DNA of 64,000 nucleotides from contig CM073899.1 of assembly GCA_037176705.1 (NCBI GenBank), positions 3,968,001 to 4,032,000 on the forward strand. The letters are read 5' to 3'. A program made the position numbers and the translations under genes. Origin of the DNA: Molossus alvarezi (lineage: Eukaryota > Chordata > Mammalia > Chiroptera > Molossidae). Positions 12,141 through 25,544 of this stretch are shown piece by piece (position 1 is the first letter of the stretch; every line of letters begins with the position of its first letter). The notes below the pieces were generated by a model. It was not told the DNA's origin. It searched no databases and saw nothing but the letters and a program-made list of their open reading frames with translations.

Positions 12141-15100
12141 TATGACATTCTTTATCCCTAAAATTATTTTTGTTTTACTGCTTCTTTTAACTAATATTGA
12201 CAATCTCTTTTGGTTGACAAATTGGTCCATTCTTTCTGGACCAATTTTCTTTCTTAGTTTTCTCATCCTCCCTTTTCCTGTCCACGGATGGAGAGGGCGT
12301 CCCATGCCCGCCCGCAGTGCTGTCTCAGCGCTCCAGCTTTAGTGTTCACGTTGGGTTTTGAGACGTTGAAGATTCTTTTTTACAAGCTCGCAATAATTGA
12401 AAAATGGTTGTAACTTACTAGAAATGTATCTTACAACAAGTAATCACAGACAACAAACATTACAAGGAATAGACCTCGCTGAATTTTAAGAGCGGGATCT
12501 GAGGGCTCAGAACATGGTCCCCAATACAGCAGGGGTTAGACGTCTGAAACGTGAGCAAGCCTCAGCTCCACAGAAGACGTTTTGAAGAGACTCAGCTAGT
12601 GAGCTGATGGGAAACACAGAGATCACACTACCGCAAAACTTACTGAGTATTTTGATGGAGAAACACAACAATCACACTACAGCAAAACTTACCTAGTGTG
12701 TTGATAGGGAAACACAATAATCACACTACTGCAAACACAACTAGTGTGCTGATGAAGAAACAACACAATCAGACTCCTGCAGAAACTCAGCTAGTATGCT
12801 GATGTAGAAACACAATGATTACACTACCACAAAACTCAGCTAGCATACTGATTGAAAACACAGTGGTCCAATGCCTGCAGGAACTCAGCTGGTGTGCTGA
12901 TGGACAAAAACTGTGATCACATTCCCGACAGAACTAAACTGGTGTGCTGATGAGGAAACACAGCAGACACACTCCTGCAGGAACTAGCTACAGAGCTGAT
13001 TGGGAAACACATCAATCACACATTTGCAGAAACTCAGCTGGTGTGCTAATGGAGACACAGCAATCACACTCCCACAGGAACTCAGCCAGTGTCCTGATGA
13101 ATAAACACAGCAATGACACTCCTGAAGAAACTCAGCTAGTGAGCTGATGGAGAAACAGTGATCACACTCCCACAAAAACTCAGCTAGTGTCCTGATGAAT
13201 AAACACAGTGACAACACTCTGGCAGTAAATCAGCAGCTGTGCTGTTAGAGTAACAGTGCTATCACAATTCGGCCAACACTCAGCTGGTGTGGTGATGAAG
13301 AAACACACCCATCACACACCTGAAAAAATACACCTAGTGTGTTGATGAGAAAACACAGCAAACACACTCATGCAGAAACATACCTAGTTTACTGATGGGC
13401 AAACACAATGATTACATTCCAGCAGAAAGTCAGCTAGTGTACTGGTGGAGAAACACTGGGATAACACTCCTGATGAAGGTCAACTGCTGTGCTGATTGAG
13501 AAACACAGCGATCACACTATCGCAGGAACTCAGCTCTGGTGCTGATAAAGAAACACCCTGAATACATTCCCACAGAAACTCAGCTAGTGTGCTGATAGAG
13601 AAACACTGCTATCAGACTCCTGTAGAAACTCAGCTGGTATGTTGATTGAGAAACACTGAGATGACACTCCTGCAAAAATTCAACTGGTGTGCTGCAGGAG
13701 AAACACATTGATCACACTCCCACAGGCACACAGCAAGTGTGCTAAAGGAGAAACACAGCAATCATATTCCTGCAGGAATTCATCTATGGTGCAGTTTGGG
13801 AAACAAAGACTACATTCCTGCAGGAACTCAGCTTTGGTGCTGATTGGGAAACACAGCGCTCACACTGCCACTGAAACTCAGCTGGAGTCCTGATGAAGAA
13901 ACACAGTAATCACACTCTTGTAGGTCTCAGCTCTTGAGATGATGGAGAAACACAGCAATCACACTCCTGCAGGTCTCAGCTCTTGAGCTGAAAAGAAAAC
14001 ACAGCAATAACACTCCCGTAGGTCTCAGCTCTAGAGCTGATGGAGAAACACAGCAATCACACTCCTGCAGGAACTCTGCTTTGGTGATGATCGGGAAATA
14101 CAGCGATTACAGTCCTGCAGTAACTCAGCTGGTGTGCTGATAAAGAAATACTGCTATCACACTCCTGCGAAACTCAGATGTTCTGCTGATGCAGAAACAC
14201 TGGGATCACACTCCTGCAAGAACTCTGCTTGGTTGCTGATAGAAAACCACAGCGAACACACTCTCCCAGAAAATTACATGGTGTGCTAATGGAGAAACAC
14301 AGTGCTCACAGTCCAACAGGTCCCAGCTTTAATGTTGAGGAAGAAAAACACCAACAAACACCTGCAGGCACACAGCTATGATGCTGATCAGGAAACACAG
14401 CGATTACCGTCCTGTAGGAACTCCGCTGTGGTGCTGATCGAGAAACACTGCGATCACATACCTGCAATAACTCAGCTGGTGTGCTGATAAAGAAATACTG
14501 TATCACACTCCTGCAGGAACTCAGATGTTATGCTGACGCAGAAACACTGGGACCACACTCCTGCAAGAACTCTGCTTGGTTGCTGATGGAAAGCATAGCC
14601 ATCACACTCCCACATAAAATTAGGTGGTGTGCTAAGGAAGAAACACAGTGATGAACTCCCACAGGACTCAGCACTTATGCTGATGAAGAAACACAGCCAA
14701 CACACTTTTGCAGAAACACAGCTACGGAGCTGATTGGGAAACACAGCAATCATTCTCCTGCATGAATTCAGCTAGTGTGCTGATTGTGAAACACACGATG
14801 ACACAATGCAGGAACTCAGCAAGTGTGCTGACAAAGAAAAGCAATGATCACATTCCTGCAGTAACTTAGCTGGTGTGCTGATAGAGAAACACTTGGATCA
14901 CATTCCTGTAAAATCTCAGATGGTGTGCTGATGGAGAAACAACAAAAACACATGCTTGCAGGACCTCAGGTACAGTGCTGATTGGTAAACAGAGCGATCA
15001 CACTCCCTCAAGAATCTACTAGTGTGCTTATTGGAAACACAGCAATCACACTTCTGCAGGAATTCAGCTAGTGTGGTGAAGGAGAAACACAGGTATCACA

Positions 15101-17100
15101 CTCCAGCAGGAACTAAGCTATGGTGCTGATCACAAACACAGTGATCACACTCCTGCAAAAACTCAGCTATGATACTGATTGGGAAACACAGCGACCACAC
15201 TCTGGCAGGATTCAGCTCTAGTGCTGAGAGAGAAACACAGCGAAAACACTTTGGAAGCAATGCACTTGATGTGCTTGTTTGAAACACAGCGATCACACTC
15301 TTGCAGGAACTCAGGTGGTGTTGTGATTGAGAAATATGCGATCACACTTCAGAAAGAACTCAGCTAGTGTGCTGATGGAAAAACACCATGATCATATTCT
15401 TGTAAAAACTCAGCTAGTGTGCTGATTGGAAACACATTAATCAAAATCTTGCAGAAAATCATCAAGAGTGCTGATAGAGAAACAAAGCCATAACACTCCT
15501 TCAGGAACTCAGCTATGGTACTGATCAAGAAACACGGCAATCACATTCCTGCAAGAACTCAGCTATGGTGCTTACCAAGAAACACACTGATCACAATCCT
15601 GCAGGAACTCAGCTATGGTGCCGATCAGGAAACACAGCGATTACAGTCCTTCAGTTACTCACCTGGTGTGCTGATAAAGAAACACTGCTATCACACTCCT
15701 GCAGAAACTCAGATGTTATGCTGAGCAGAAACACTGGCATCACACTCCTGCAAGAATTCTGCTTGGTTGCTGATGGAAAACTACAGCGAACACACTCTCG
15801 CAGAAAATTAGGTGGTGTGCTAATGGAGAAACACAGCGCTCACACTCCAACAGGACTCAGCTTTTTGCTGAGGAAGACACACAGCCAACTTGCCTGCAGG
15901 AACACAGCTATGGTGCTGATTAGAAAACACAGGCAACATACTCTTGCAAGAACTCAGGTATGTTGTCACTGAGAAACATGCCACACACTCCTGATGGAAC
16001 TCAGCTAGTGTGCTGATTGAGAAACACAGCAATGACACAATCGCAGGAACTCAGCTCTGGTGCTGATGGAGAAACACTGCAAAAACATTCCCAGAGAAAC
16101 TCGGCTGGTGTGCTGATAGAGAAATACTGCTATAACACTCATATAGTTTCTAGCTGGTGTGCTGATGGAGAAACACTGAGATGATACTTCTGCAATAACT
16201 CACCTGGTGTGCAGAAGAAGAAACACAGCGTTCACACTCCTGCAGGAACTCAGCTATGGTGCTGATCAGGAAACACAGCGATTACCGTCCTGCAGGAACT
16301 CCGCTATGGTGCTGATCGAGAAACAAGGCGATCACATACCTGCAGTAACACAGCTGGTGTGCTGATAAAGAAATACTGCTTTCAAACTCCTGTAGAAACT
16401 CAGATATTATGCTGATGCAGAAAAACTGGGATCACACTCCTGCAGGAACTCAGCTTGGTTGCTGATGGAAAATCACAGTGATCACACTGCTGTAGAAAAT
16501 TAGGTGGTGTGCTAATGAGAAACACAGTCTTCAAACTCTAACAGGACTCAGCTCTTATGCTGATAAAGAAACACAGCCAACACACTCCTCTAGGAACACA
16601 CCTATGATTCAGATAAGGAAACACAGCCATTATTCTCTAGTTGGAACTCGGGTGGTGCTATGATTAAGAATCATGCGATCACACTTTAAAGCAACTCAGC
16701 TAGTGTGCTGATTGAGAAACACAGCGATCTCACTATGGCAGGACTGAGCTCATGATTGGATGGTGAAACACATAGATGACACACCAGCTAGAACACTGTG
16801 GGTAGCCTGATGGAAAACACAGCATTCACATTCCCGTGGATATTCACCTAGTGTGAAATTGGAGAAACACAGCGACCGCAATTCTGTAGGAACATAACAC
16901 AGTGTGTTCATAGGGAAATTAAAAATCAACCTCACGCAGGATCTCAGCAGGTGTATTGATTGAGGACCAAGTGATCACAGTCCTGCAAAAAAGTACCTAG
17001 TGCGTTGATGAGGAAAAAACGATCACACAACAACAAACACTCAGGGGGTGTGCTGATGGAGCAACACCGTGAAAACATTCTGAAATTAAACCTACTGGGG

Positions 17101-20100
17101 GAAAATCAAGAAACACAGCGATCACACTCCTTCAGGAACTCAGTTATGGTACTGATCGAGAAATACAGCGATCATACTCCTTCAGGAAGGCAGCTATGGT
17201 GCTGATCAACAAACACAGCGATCCCACTCCTGCAGGAACTCAGCTATGGTGACGATCGGGAAATACAGCGACTACAGTCCTGCAGTAACTCAGCTGGTGT
17301 GCTGATAAAGAAACACTGCTACCACACTCCTGCAGAAACTCAGATGTTCTGCTGATGCGGAAACACTGGGATGACACTCCTGCAAGAACTCTGCTTGGTT
17401 GCTGATGGAAAACCACAGAGAACACACTCTCCCAAAAAATGAGGTGGTGTGTTAATGGAGAAACACAGCGCTCACACTCCAAAAGGACTCAGCTCTTAGT
17501 CGATGAAGAAACACAGCCAACACACTCCTGCAGGAACACAGCTATGGTGCTGATTAGGAAACACAGCCATCATTCTCTTGCAGGAACTCAGGTGGTGTTG
17601 AGACTGAGAAACATGCGATCACACTCCTGATGGAACTCAGCTAGCGTGCTGATTGAGAAACACAGCAATCGCATCCCTGCAAGAATTCATCTAGGGTCGT
17701 GATCGGAATACATAGCGATCAAACTCGTGCAGGAACTCACATGGTGTTGGGACAGAGAAACATGCGATCACACCCCAGCAGGAACGCAGCTAGTGTGCTG
17801 ATGGGGAAACACGGCGATCACATTCTGCAGACACTCAGCTAGAGTGGTGGTAGGAAACACAGCCATCACCATCTTGAAGAAACTCAGCAAGTGTGCTGAT
17901 GGAGAAACACAGCTATCACACTCCTTCAGGAACTCAGCTACGGTGCCGATTGAGAAACACAACGATGACAGGCCTGCAGTAACTCAGCTGATGTGCTGAT
18001 AAAGAAATACTGCGATCACACTCCTGCAGAAACTCTGATGTTATGCTGATGCAGATACACTGGGATCACACGCCTGCAAGAACTCTGCTTGGTTGCTGCT
18101 GAGAAACGACAGCAAACACACACTCACAGACAATTAGGTGGTGTGCTATTGGAGAAACAGAGAGCTCACACTCCAACAGGACTCAGCTCTTAGGCTGGTG
18201 AAGAAACACAGCCAACGCACTCCTGCAGGAACACAGCTATGGTGCTGATCGGGGAAACACTGCCATCACACTCCCGCAGGACTGAGCCCATGTTCTGAGG
18301 GTGAAACACATCGATCACACTCAAGTGTGAACTCAGCCGGTGTCCTGATAAAAAAACACAGCAAGCGCACTCCGGTGGATATTCACCTAAGGTGCAGAAG
18401 GAGAAACACCGCGACCACACTTCTGCAGAAACTCACCTAGTGTGTCCGTAGGGAGGTACAACGATCACCCTTCCGCAGGAACTCAGCGGGTGTATTGATT
18501 GAGAAACAAGTGATCACACTCCTGCTAAAACTTACCGAGTGTGTTGATGAGGAAACACAATGATCACACGACCACAAAATCTCAGGTAGTGTGCTGATGG
18601 AGCAATACCACGAAAACATTCCCACAGGAACTCAGCTGGTGTGCTGACAGAAAAACACTGCTATCTCACTCCTGGAGAAACTCAGCTGGTGTGCTGGTTG
18701 AGAAACACTGAGATGACACTTCTGCAATAACTCAGCTGGTGTGTAGAAGAAGAAACACAGCGTTCACCCTCCTGCAGGAACTCAGCTATGGTGCTGATCA
18801 GGAAACACAGCGATTACCGTCCTGCAGGAACTCCGCTGTGGTGCTGATCGAGAAACACGGCGATCACATACCTGCAATAGCTCAGCTGGGGTGCTGATAC
18901 AGAAATACTGCTCTCACACTCCTGTAGAAACTCAGATGTTATGCTGACGCAGAAACACTGGGCTCACACTCCTGCAGGAACTCCGCTAGGGTGCTGATTG
19001 GGAAACACAGCGATCACACTCCCGCCATACTCAGCTCTTGTGCTGAGGCAGAAACACAGCAAAAACACTCTGGAAGGAAAGCAGGTGCAGTGCTTGTTTG
19101 AAACACAGCGATCACACTCCTGCAGGAACTCAGGCGGTGTTGTGATTGAGAAACATGTGATCACACTCCAGCAGAAACTCAGCTAGTGTGCTGATGGGGA
19201 AACACGGCGATCACATTCTGCAGACACTCAGCTAGTGTCCTGATTGGAAAGACAGCAATCACAATCTTGCAGAAACTCATCAAGTGTGCTGATGGAGAAA
19301 CACAGCGATCACACTCCTTCAGGAACTCAGTTATGGTACTGATCGAGAAATACAGCGATCATACTCCTTCAGGAAGGCAGCTATGGTGCTGATCAACAAA
19401 CACAGCGATCCCACTCCCGCAGGAACTCAGCTATGGTGACGATCGGGAAATACAGCGACTACAGTCCTGCAGTAACTCAGCTGGTGTGCTGATAAAGAAA
19501 CACTGCTACCACACTCCTGCAGAAACTCAGATGTTCTGCTGATGCGGAAACACTGGGATGACACTCCTGCAAGAACTCTGCTTGGTTGCTGATGGAAAAC
19601 CACAGCGAACACACTCTCCCAGAAAATGAGGTGGTGTGCTAATGGAGAAACACAGCGCTCACACTCCAAAAGGACTCAGCTCTTAGTCGATGAAGAAACA
19701 CAGCCAACACACTCCTGCAGGAACACAGCTATGGTGCTGATTAGGAAACACAGCCATCATTCTCTTGCAGGAACTCAGGTGGTGTTGAGACTGAGAAACA
19801 TGCGATCACACTCCTGATGGAACTCAGCTAGCGTGCTGATTGAGAAACACAGCAATCGCATCCCTGCAAGAATTCATCTAGGGTCGTGATCGGAATACAT
19901 AGCGATCAAACTCGTGCAGGAACTCACATGGTGTTGGGACAGAGAAACATGCGATCACACCCCAGCAGGAACGCAGCTAGTGTGCTGATGGGGAAACACG
20001 GCGATCACATTCTGCAGAAACTCAGCTAGAGTGGTGGTAGGAAACACAGCCATCACCATCTTGAAGAAACTCAGCAAGTTTGCTGATGGAGAAACACAGC

Positions 20101-21475
20101 TATCACACTCCTTCAGGAACTCAGCTACGGTGCCGATTGAGAAACACAACGATGACAGGCCTGCAGTAACTCAGCTGATGTGCTGATAAAGAAATACTGC
20201 GATCACACTCCTGCAGAAACTCTGATGTTATGCTGATGCAGATACACTGGGATCACACGCCTGCAAGAACTCTGCTTGGTTGCTGCTGAGAAACGACAGC
20301 AAACACACACTCACAGACAATTAGGTGGTGTGCTATTGGAGAAACAGAGAGCTCACACTCCAACAGGACTCAGCTCTTAGGCTGGTGAAGAAACACAGCC
20401 AACGCACTCCTGCAGGAACACAGCTATGGTGCTGATCGGGGAAACACTGCCATCACACTCCCGCAGGACTGAGCCCATGTTCTGAGGGTGAAACACATCG
20501 ATCACACTCAAGCGGGAACTCAGCTGGTGTCCTGATAAAAAAACACAGCAAGCGCACTCCGGTGGATATTCACCTAAGGTGCAGATGGAGAAACACCGCG
20601 ACCACACTTCTGCAGAAACTCACCTAGTGTGTCCGTAGGGAGGTACAACGATCACCCTTCCGCGGGTGTATTGATTGAGGAACAAGTGATCACACTCCTG
20701 CTAAAACTTACCGAGTGTGTTGATGAGGAAACACAATGATCACACGACCACAAAATCTCAGGTAGTGTGCTGATGGAGCAATACCACGAAAACATTCCCA
20801 CACGAACTCAGCTGGTGTGCTGATAGAAAAACACTGCTATCTCACTCCTGGAGAAACTCAGCTGGTGTGCTGGTTGAGAAACACTGAGATGACACTTCTG
20901 CAATAACTCAGCTGGTGTGTAGAAGAAGAAACACAGCGTTCACCCTCCTGCAGGAACTCAGCTATGGTGCTGATCAGGAAACACAGCGATTACCGTCCTG
21001 CAGGAACTCCGCTGTGGTGCTGATCGAGAAACACGGCGATCACATACCTGCAATAGCTCAGCTGTGGTGCTGATACAGAAATACTGCTCTCACACTCCTG
21101 TAGAAACTCAGATGTTATGCTGACGCAGAAACACTGGGCTCACACTCCTGCAGGACTCCGCTAGGGTGCTGATTGGGAAACACAGCGATCACACTCCCGC
21201 CATACTCAGCTCTTGTGCTGAGGCAGAAACACAGCGAAAATACTCTGTAAGCAATGCAGGTGTTGTGCTTGTTTCAAACACAGTGATCATACTCCTGCAG
21301 GAACTCAGGTGGTGTTGTGATTGAGAAACATGTGATCACACTCCAGCAGAAACTCAGCTAGTGTGCTGATGGGGAAACACGGCGATCACATTCTGCAGAC
21401 TCTCAGCTAGTGTCGTGATTGGAAAGACAGCAATCACAATCTTGCAGAAACTCATCAAGTGTGCTGATGGAGAAA
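17101..21475 (+). repeat. Higher-order duplication inside the array, period about 2,187 bp
   Basis: The block 17111-19297 is repeated from 19298 to about 21475 with very few differences. For example, the segments near 17240, 17439, 17768 and 18190 recur exactly 2,187 bp later. In the second copy an 11-bp loss near 20662 changes the offset to 2,176 bp. A third, shortened copy continues from about 21475 to at least 21790. The two main copies are far more alike than neighbouring 50-bp units are, so this is the most recent expansion in the array. Confidence 0.93.
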
Positions 21476-21891
21476 CACACGATCACACTCCTTCGGGAAC
21501 TCAGCTATGGTACTGATCGAGTAATACAGCGATCATACTCCTTCAGGAAGTTAGCTATGGTGCTGAACAAGAAACACAGCGATCACACTCCTGATGGAAC
21601 TCAGCTAGCCTGCTAATTGAGAAACACAGCAATCGCATCCCTGCAAGAATTCATCTAGGTCGTGATCGGAATACATAGTGATCAAACCCTTGCAGGAACT
21701 CACATGGCGTTGTGCCAAACTTGCGATCACACTCCAGCAGGAACGCAGTTAGTGTGCTGATGGGGAAACACGTAGATCACATTCTGCAGAAACTGAGCTA
21801 GAGTCGTGGTTGGAAACATAGCCATCACAATTTTGAAGAAACTCAGCAAGTTTGCTGATGGAGAAGCACAGCGATCACACTCCTGCAGGAA

Positions 21892-22189
21892 CTCAGCTAT
21901 GGTGATGATTAGGAAATACAGCGACTACAGTCCTGCAGTAACACTGCTGGTGTGCTGATAAAGAAATGCTGCTATCATACTCCTGCAGAAAGTCAGATGT
22001 TCTGCTGATGTAGAAACACTTGGATCACACTCCTGCAGGAACTCAGCTATGGTGATGATTGGGAAACAGCGATTATAGTCCTGCAGTAACACAGCTGGTG
22101 TGCTGATAAAGAAATGCTGCTATCATACTCCTGCAGAAAGTCAGATGTTCTGCTGATGTAGAAACACTTGGATCACACTCCTGCAGGAA
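21892..22189 (+). repeat. Local 150-bp (three-unit) duplication in the array
   Basis: The three units at 21892-22041 are repeated at 22042-22189, including the private variants 'agaaatgctgctatcatact' and 'gatgtagaaacacttggatc'. The second copy has lost two bases. The duplicated length equals three basic units. Confidence 0.88.
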
Positions 22190-24236
22190 CTCTGCTTGGT
22201 TGCTGATGGAAAACCACAGCGATCACACTCTCCCAGAAAATGAGGTGGTGTGCTAATGTACAAACACTGCGCTCACACTCCAACAGGACTCAGGTCTTAT
22301 GTTGATGAAGAAACACAGCCAACACACTCTTGCAGGAACACAGCCATCATTCTGCAGGAACTCAGGTGGTGTTGTGATAGAGATACATGTGATCACACTC
22401 CTGATGAAACTCAGGTAGTTTGCTGATAAAGAAACACAGCAATCACACTCCTGTAGGAATTCACTTAGTGTGCTGATGGAGAAACACATCAACCACACGT
22501 GCAGGAATTTACTTGGTGTGTTCATAGGGAAGTACAACGATCACCCTCCGGCAGGAATTCAGCAGGTGTATTGATTGAGGAACAAGTGATCACACTCCTG
22601 CAGAAACTTACCTAGTGTGTTGATGAGAAAACACAACGATCACACCACAAAAACTCATTTAGTGTGCTGATGGAGAAACACCAGGAAAACGTTCCCGCAG
22701 AAACTCAGCTGGTGTGCTGATAGAGAAACACTGCTGTCACACTCCTGTAGAAACTCAGCTGGTGTGCTGATCGGAAACAGAGATCACACTCCTGCAGGAA
22801 CTCAGCTATGGTGCTGATCGGGAAACACAGCAATCACACCCCTGCAGGACTGAGCTCTTGTTGTAATGGTGAAACACATTGATCACACTCCTGCAATACC
22901 TCAGCTAATATGCTGCTCAGAAACACAGCAATCACACTCCTGCATGAACTCAGCTAGTGTGCTGATAGAGAAACATAGCAATCACACTCCTGCAGGAACT
23001 CAGCTATGGTGATGATCGGGAAAGAGCAATCACTCTCCCGCAGGGCTCAGTTCCTGTGTTGTTGGAGAAACACAGTGAAAACTGTCCTGAAGAAATAAAG
23101 CTATTGTGCTCGTTTGAAACACAGCGATCACAGTTCTGCCAGAAATCAGCTATTGTGCTGACAGAGAAACACAGCAATCACACTCCAGCTGGAATTGAGC
23201 TGGTGTGCTGATGGGGAAACACAGCAATCACACTCCTGTAGAAACTCAGCTTGTGTGGTGATGGAGAAACACTGAGATGACACTCCTCCAAAAACTCAGC
23301 TGGTGTGCTGATGTAGAAACACAGCAATCACACTCCACAGTAACTCAACTTGTGTGCTGATGAGAAATACAGTGATCACACTTTCGCAGGACTCAGCTCT
23401 TGTTCTGATGGTGAGACATAGCAATCACACTCCTGTAGGAACTCAGCTAGTGCACTGATTGAGAAACACAGTGATCACACTCCTCCAGAACTCACCTAGC
23501 TTGGTGATGGAGAAACAAAGCAATCATACTCCCACAGGAACTCAGCTAATGTGCTTATTGAAAACACAGCAATCTCACTCCTGCAGTAACTCAGCTATGG
23601 TGCTGATAGGGAAACACAGCGATCACACTGCTGCAGGAACTTAGCTGGTGTGCTAATGGAAAAACACAGCAAACACACTCTAGCTGGAACTCAGGTAAGT
23701 GCTGATTGGTAAACACCGCAATCACACTCCTGAAATAATTTAGCTAGTGTGCTGATGGGAATATACAATGATCACACTACCACAATAACTCAGCCAGCGT
23801 GCTAATGGAGAGACACATGAATCACATTCCTGCAAGAGCTCTCCTATGGTGCTGATCGGGAAACACAGTGATCACTTTCCCGCAGGAACTCAGCTAGTGT
23901 GCTGATGAAGAAACACTGAGATCACATTCCTACAAAAACTCAGCTGGGGTGCTGATAGAGAAACACAGCAATCACACTCCCGCAGGACTCAGGTCTTGAG
24001 CTGATGAAAAAACACAGCAATCACACTCCTGCCGGAAGTTAGTTAATGTGCTGTTCGGGAAACACAGTGATCTCACTCCTGCAGGAAATCAGCTAATTTG
24101 CAGATGTAGAAACACAGTGATCACACTCCTGAATGAACTCAGCTAGTGTGCTGATGGAGAAACACAGCGATCACACTAGTGCAGGAGCTCAGCTGGTGTG
24201 CTGATGGAGAAACACCGTGATAATACATACTCCCAC

Positions 24237-24523
24237 AGTACCGATGTCAGAGTAAACATTTTCTTATAGGCTTGTGTACCATAGCTGGTACCTAACGCAG
24301 TTTTCTATATCAGGTAGTTATTTAAAATGAATGGTGTATCTCCTTATGTGCCAAAGAAAATTATTCATATATCTGGTTGTAAACGTTCAAGGAATATTTT
24401 GTTTGTATGTGTATGTGTGTGTGTTTTTGTGTGTGTGAGTGTGTGTATTCCTCATCAGTGAGTGGGCCTCTGACTTTAAACTTTTTAAATCAGTTCTTGT
24501 TAACAGTTAAAAAGTGTCGCTCT
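24237..24523. other. Intron 10 after the array, with an imperfect TG-rich tract
   Basis: A short TG-rich stretch at about 24402-24450 is imperfect and interrupted. Nothing else is recognisable in this stretch. Confidence 0.6.
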
Positions 24524-24775
24524 AGCCCTGGCCAGTTTGGCTCATCGGTTAGAGTGTCGGTCTGTAGTCTGAAGATACCTGGGTTCAGTTCCTGCTAAGG
24601 GTACGTACCTTGGTTGCAGTTTGTTCCTGGCTTTGTTTGATCATGCGGGTGGCAACCACTTGATGTGTCCCTTTCATGTCAATGTTTCTCTCACTGCTCT
24701 CTATGCCTCCCACTCTATCTGAACAAAAAACGGAAAAATGTCCTTGGACGAGGTTAAAAACAAAGTGTCACTCTA
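24510..24775 (+). mobile_element. Bat tRNA-derived SINE, sense to plus strand
   Basis: The body at about 24525-24760 starts 'ccctggccagtttggctcat' and ends with 'tccttggacgaggtt' and an A-rich end. It is flanked by imperfect duplications AAAGTGTCGCTCTA and AAAGTGTCACTCTA. The head has several substitutions, so it is older than the copy at 469. From 24761 to 25421 I see no further repeat. Confidence 0.9.
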
Positions 24776-25421
24776 ACCCTTGCATGCACCCTGCTCATGG
24801 GGGTGGTGTATGACCTGTGAGGTGTCTTCATTTGCTTTGCTGTCTCCTCTCACTGCTCCCCCCGAAGAGTGCCCCGATTGCCCCCCAGAGCCATGCTGGG
24901 ACATTGCCTAAGCTCTTAGTGTCATTTCACTGGAGCAGAACTTGAGTGGAATCCACTCTGTCCAGGCCCTTGAATCTACCGGAAAGAAATCTCACAATGA
25001 AATAACCCCGTTTCCATGACTGAGTCTCAATCTTGTGCACTAAAGTTTCACAGGATCCTTTTATTCCTGGGATATTCACAGTCTAAAGGTCAAGTTGAAC
25101 TTATGATCCTTGTTACTCTAAGTGTTTCACTGGTGAGTGGCTATGGCTGACTGCTAACCCATAACCCCCTCCAGTGGTAAACTAGTTAGCCGGGACCTGC
25201 CCTGCAAACAGGACGGAGCTCCCTCCTGAGTATCCGCTCCAGGACACGACCTCTCCTGTTCTGTCCTCTGCTCACTGTCTTTCTGAAAACACCCTGCAAC
25301 GGCGTTTCCCTGCCACTGGCCGGCTGTGACTCAGTTTCAGAAACTGTGGCTTCAGAAAACCCCTCCACTAAAACGAACAGTCAAGAAGATTCAATAAATG
25401 TGCGTTCAGATGAAAACTCAC

Positions 25422-25544
25422 GTGTTCCCTTCACCATTGTACACCCACTTGGTGGTCCCGATGCCTTCCTGGTCAGAAGCCCAGTAGTAGAGACAGGCGT
25501 TCAGGTGCAGGGCGAACAGCAGGTAGCCTGTGGTCCGCAGGACC
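25422..25544 (-). CDS. CNGB3: CNGB3 exon 10 (S5 segment and turret)
   Basis: This 123-bp exon encodes [20 protein letters not shown] (S5), then [20 protein letters not shown] (turret), and ends on the first two bases of a codon. The acceptor is TCCTCACAG and the donor AC|GTGAG with GT at 25421-25420. In human CNGB3 the common achromatopsia deletion c.1148delC lies in this exon. No frameshift or stop is seen here. The following intron is about 19.8 kb, more than half of it a tandem repeat array. Confidence 0.95.

Larger units (their letters stand above)
12589..24236 (+). repeat. Giant 50-bp tandem repeat array (about 230 units) in CNGB3 intron 10
   Basis: The unit is 50 bp. Its parts in order are 'gaactcagctagtgtgctga', 'tggagaaacacagcgatcac' and 'actcctgcag'. 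It repeats without interruption for about 11.6 kb. Units are 75-95 percent alike by eye, with small indels. A variant has 'ctatggtgctgat' in place of 'ctagtgtgctgat', and others carry 'cttggttgctgat' or 'gatgttatgctgat'. Blocks of units recur as higher-order repeats (period 150 bp, about 0.7 kb and about 2.2 kb). Many units contain CCTGCAGG. I do not recognise it as a known satellite. It has no spacers and so is not a CRISPR array. Reading frames through it (up to 135 aa) follow from the repeat and are not genes. Confidence 0.97.

Noticed and set aside
12944..24236. Many open frames of 60-135 codons on both strands of the array
   Set aside because: They follow from the 50-bp repeat and recur with each higher-order copy. 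Frames shift wherever units carry indels, and there are no start or splice contexts.
12589..24236. CRISPR-like array
   Set aside because: The repeats are contiguous and slowly diverging with no unique spacers, in a mammalian intron.
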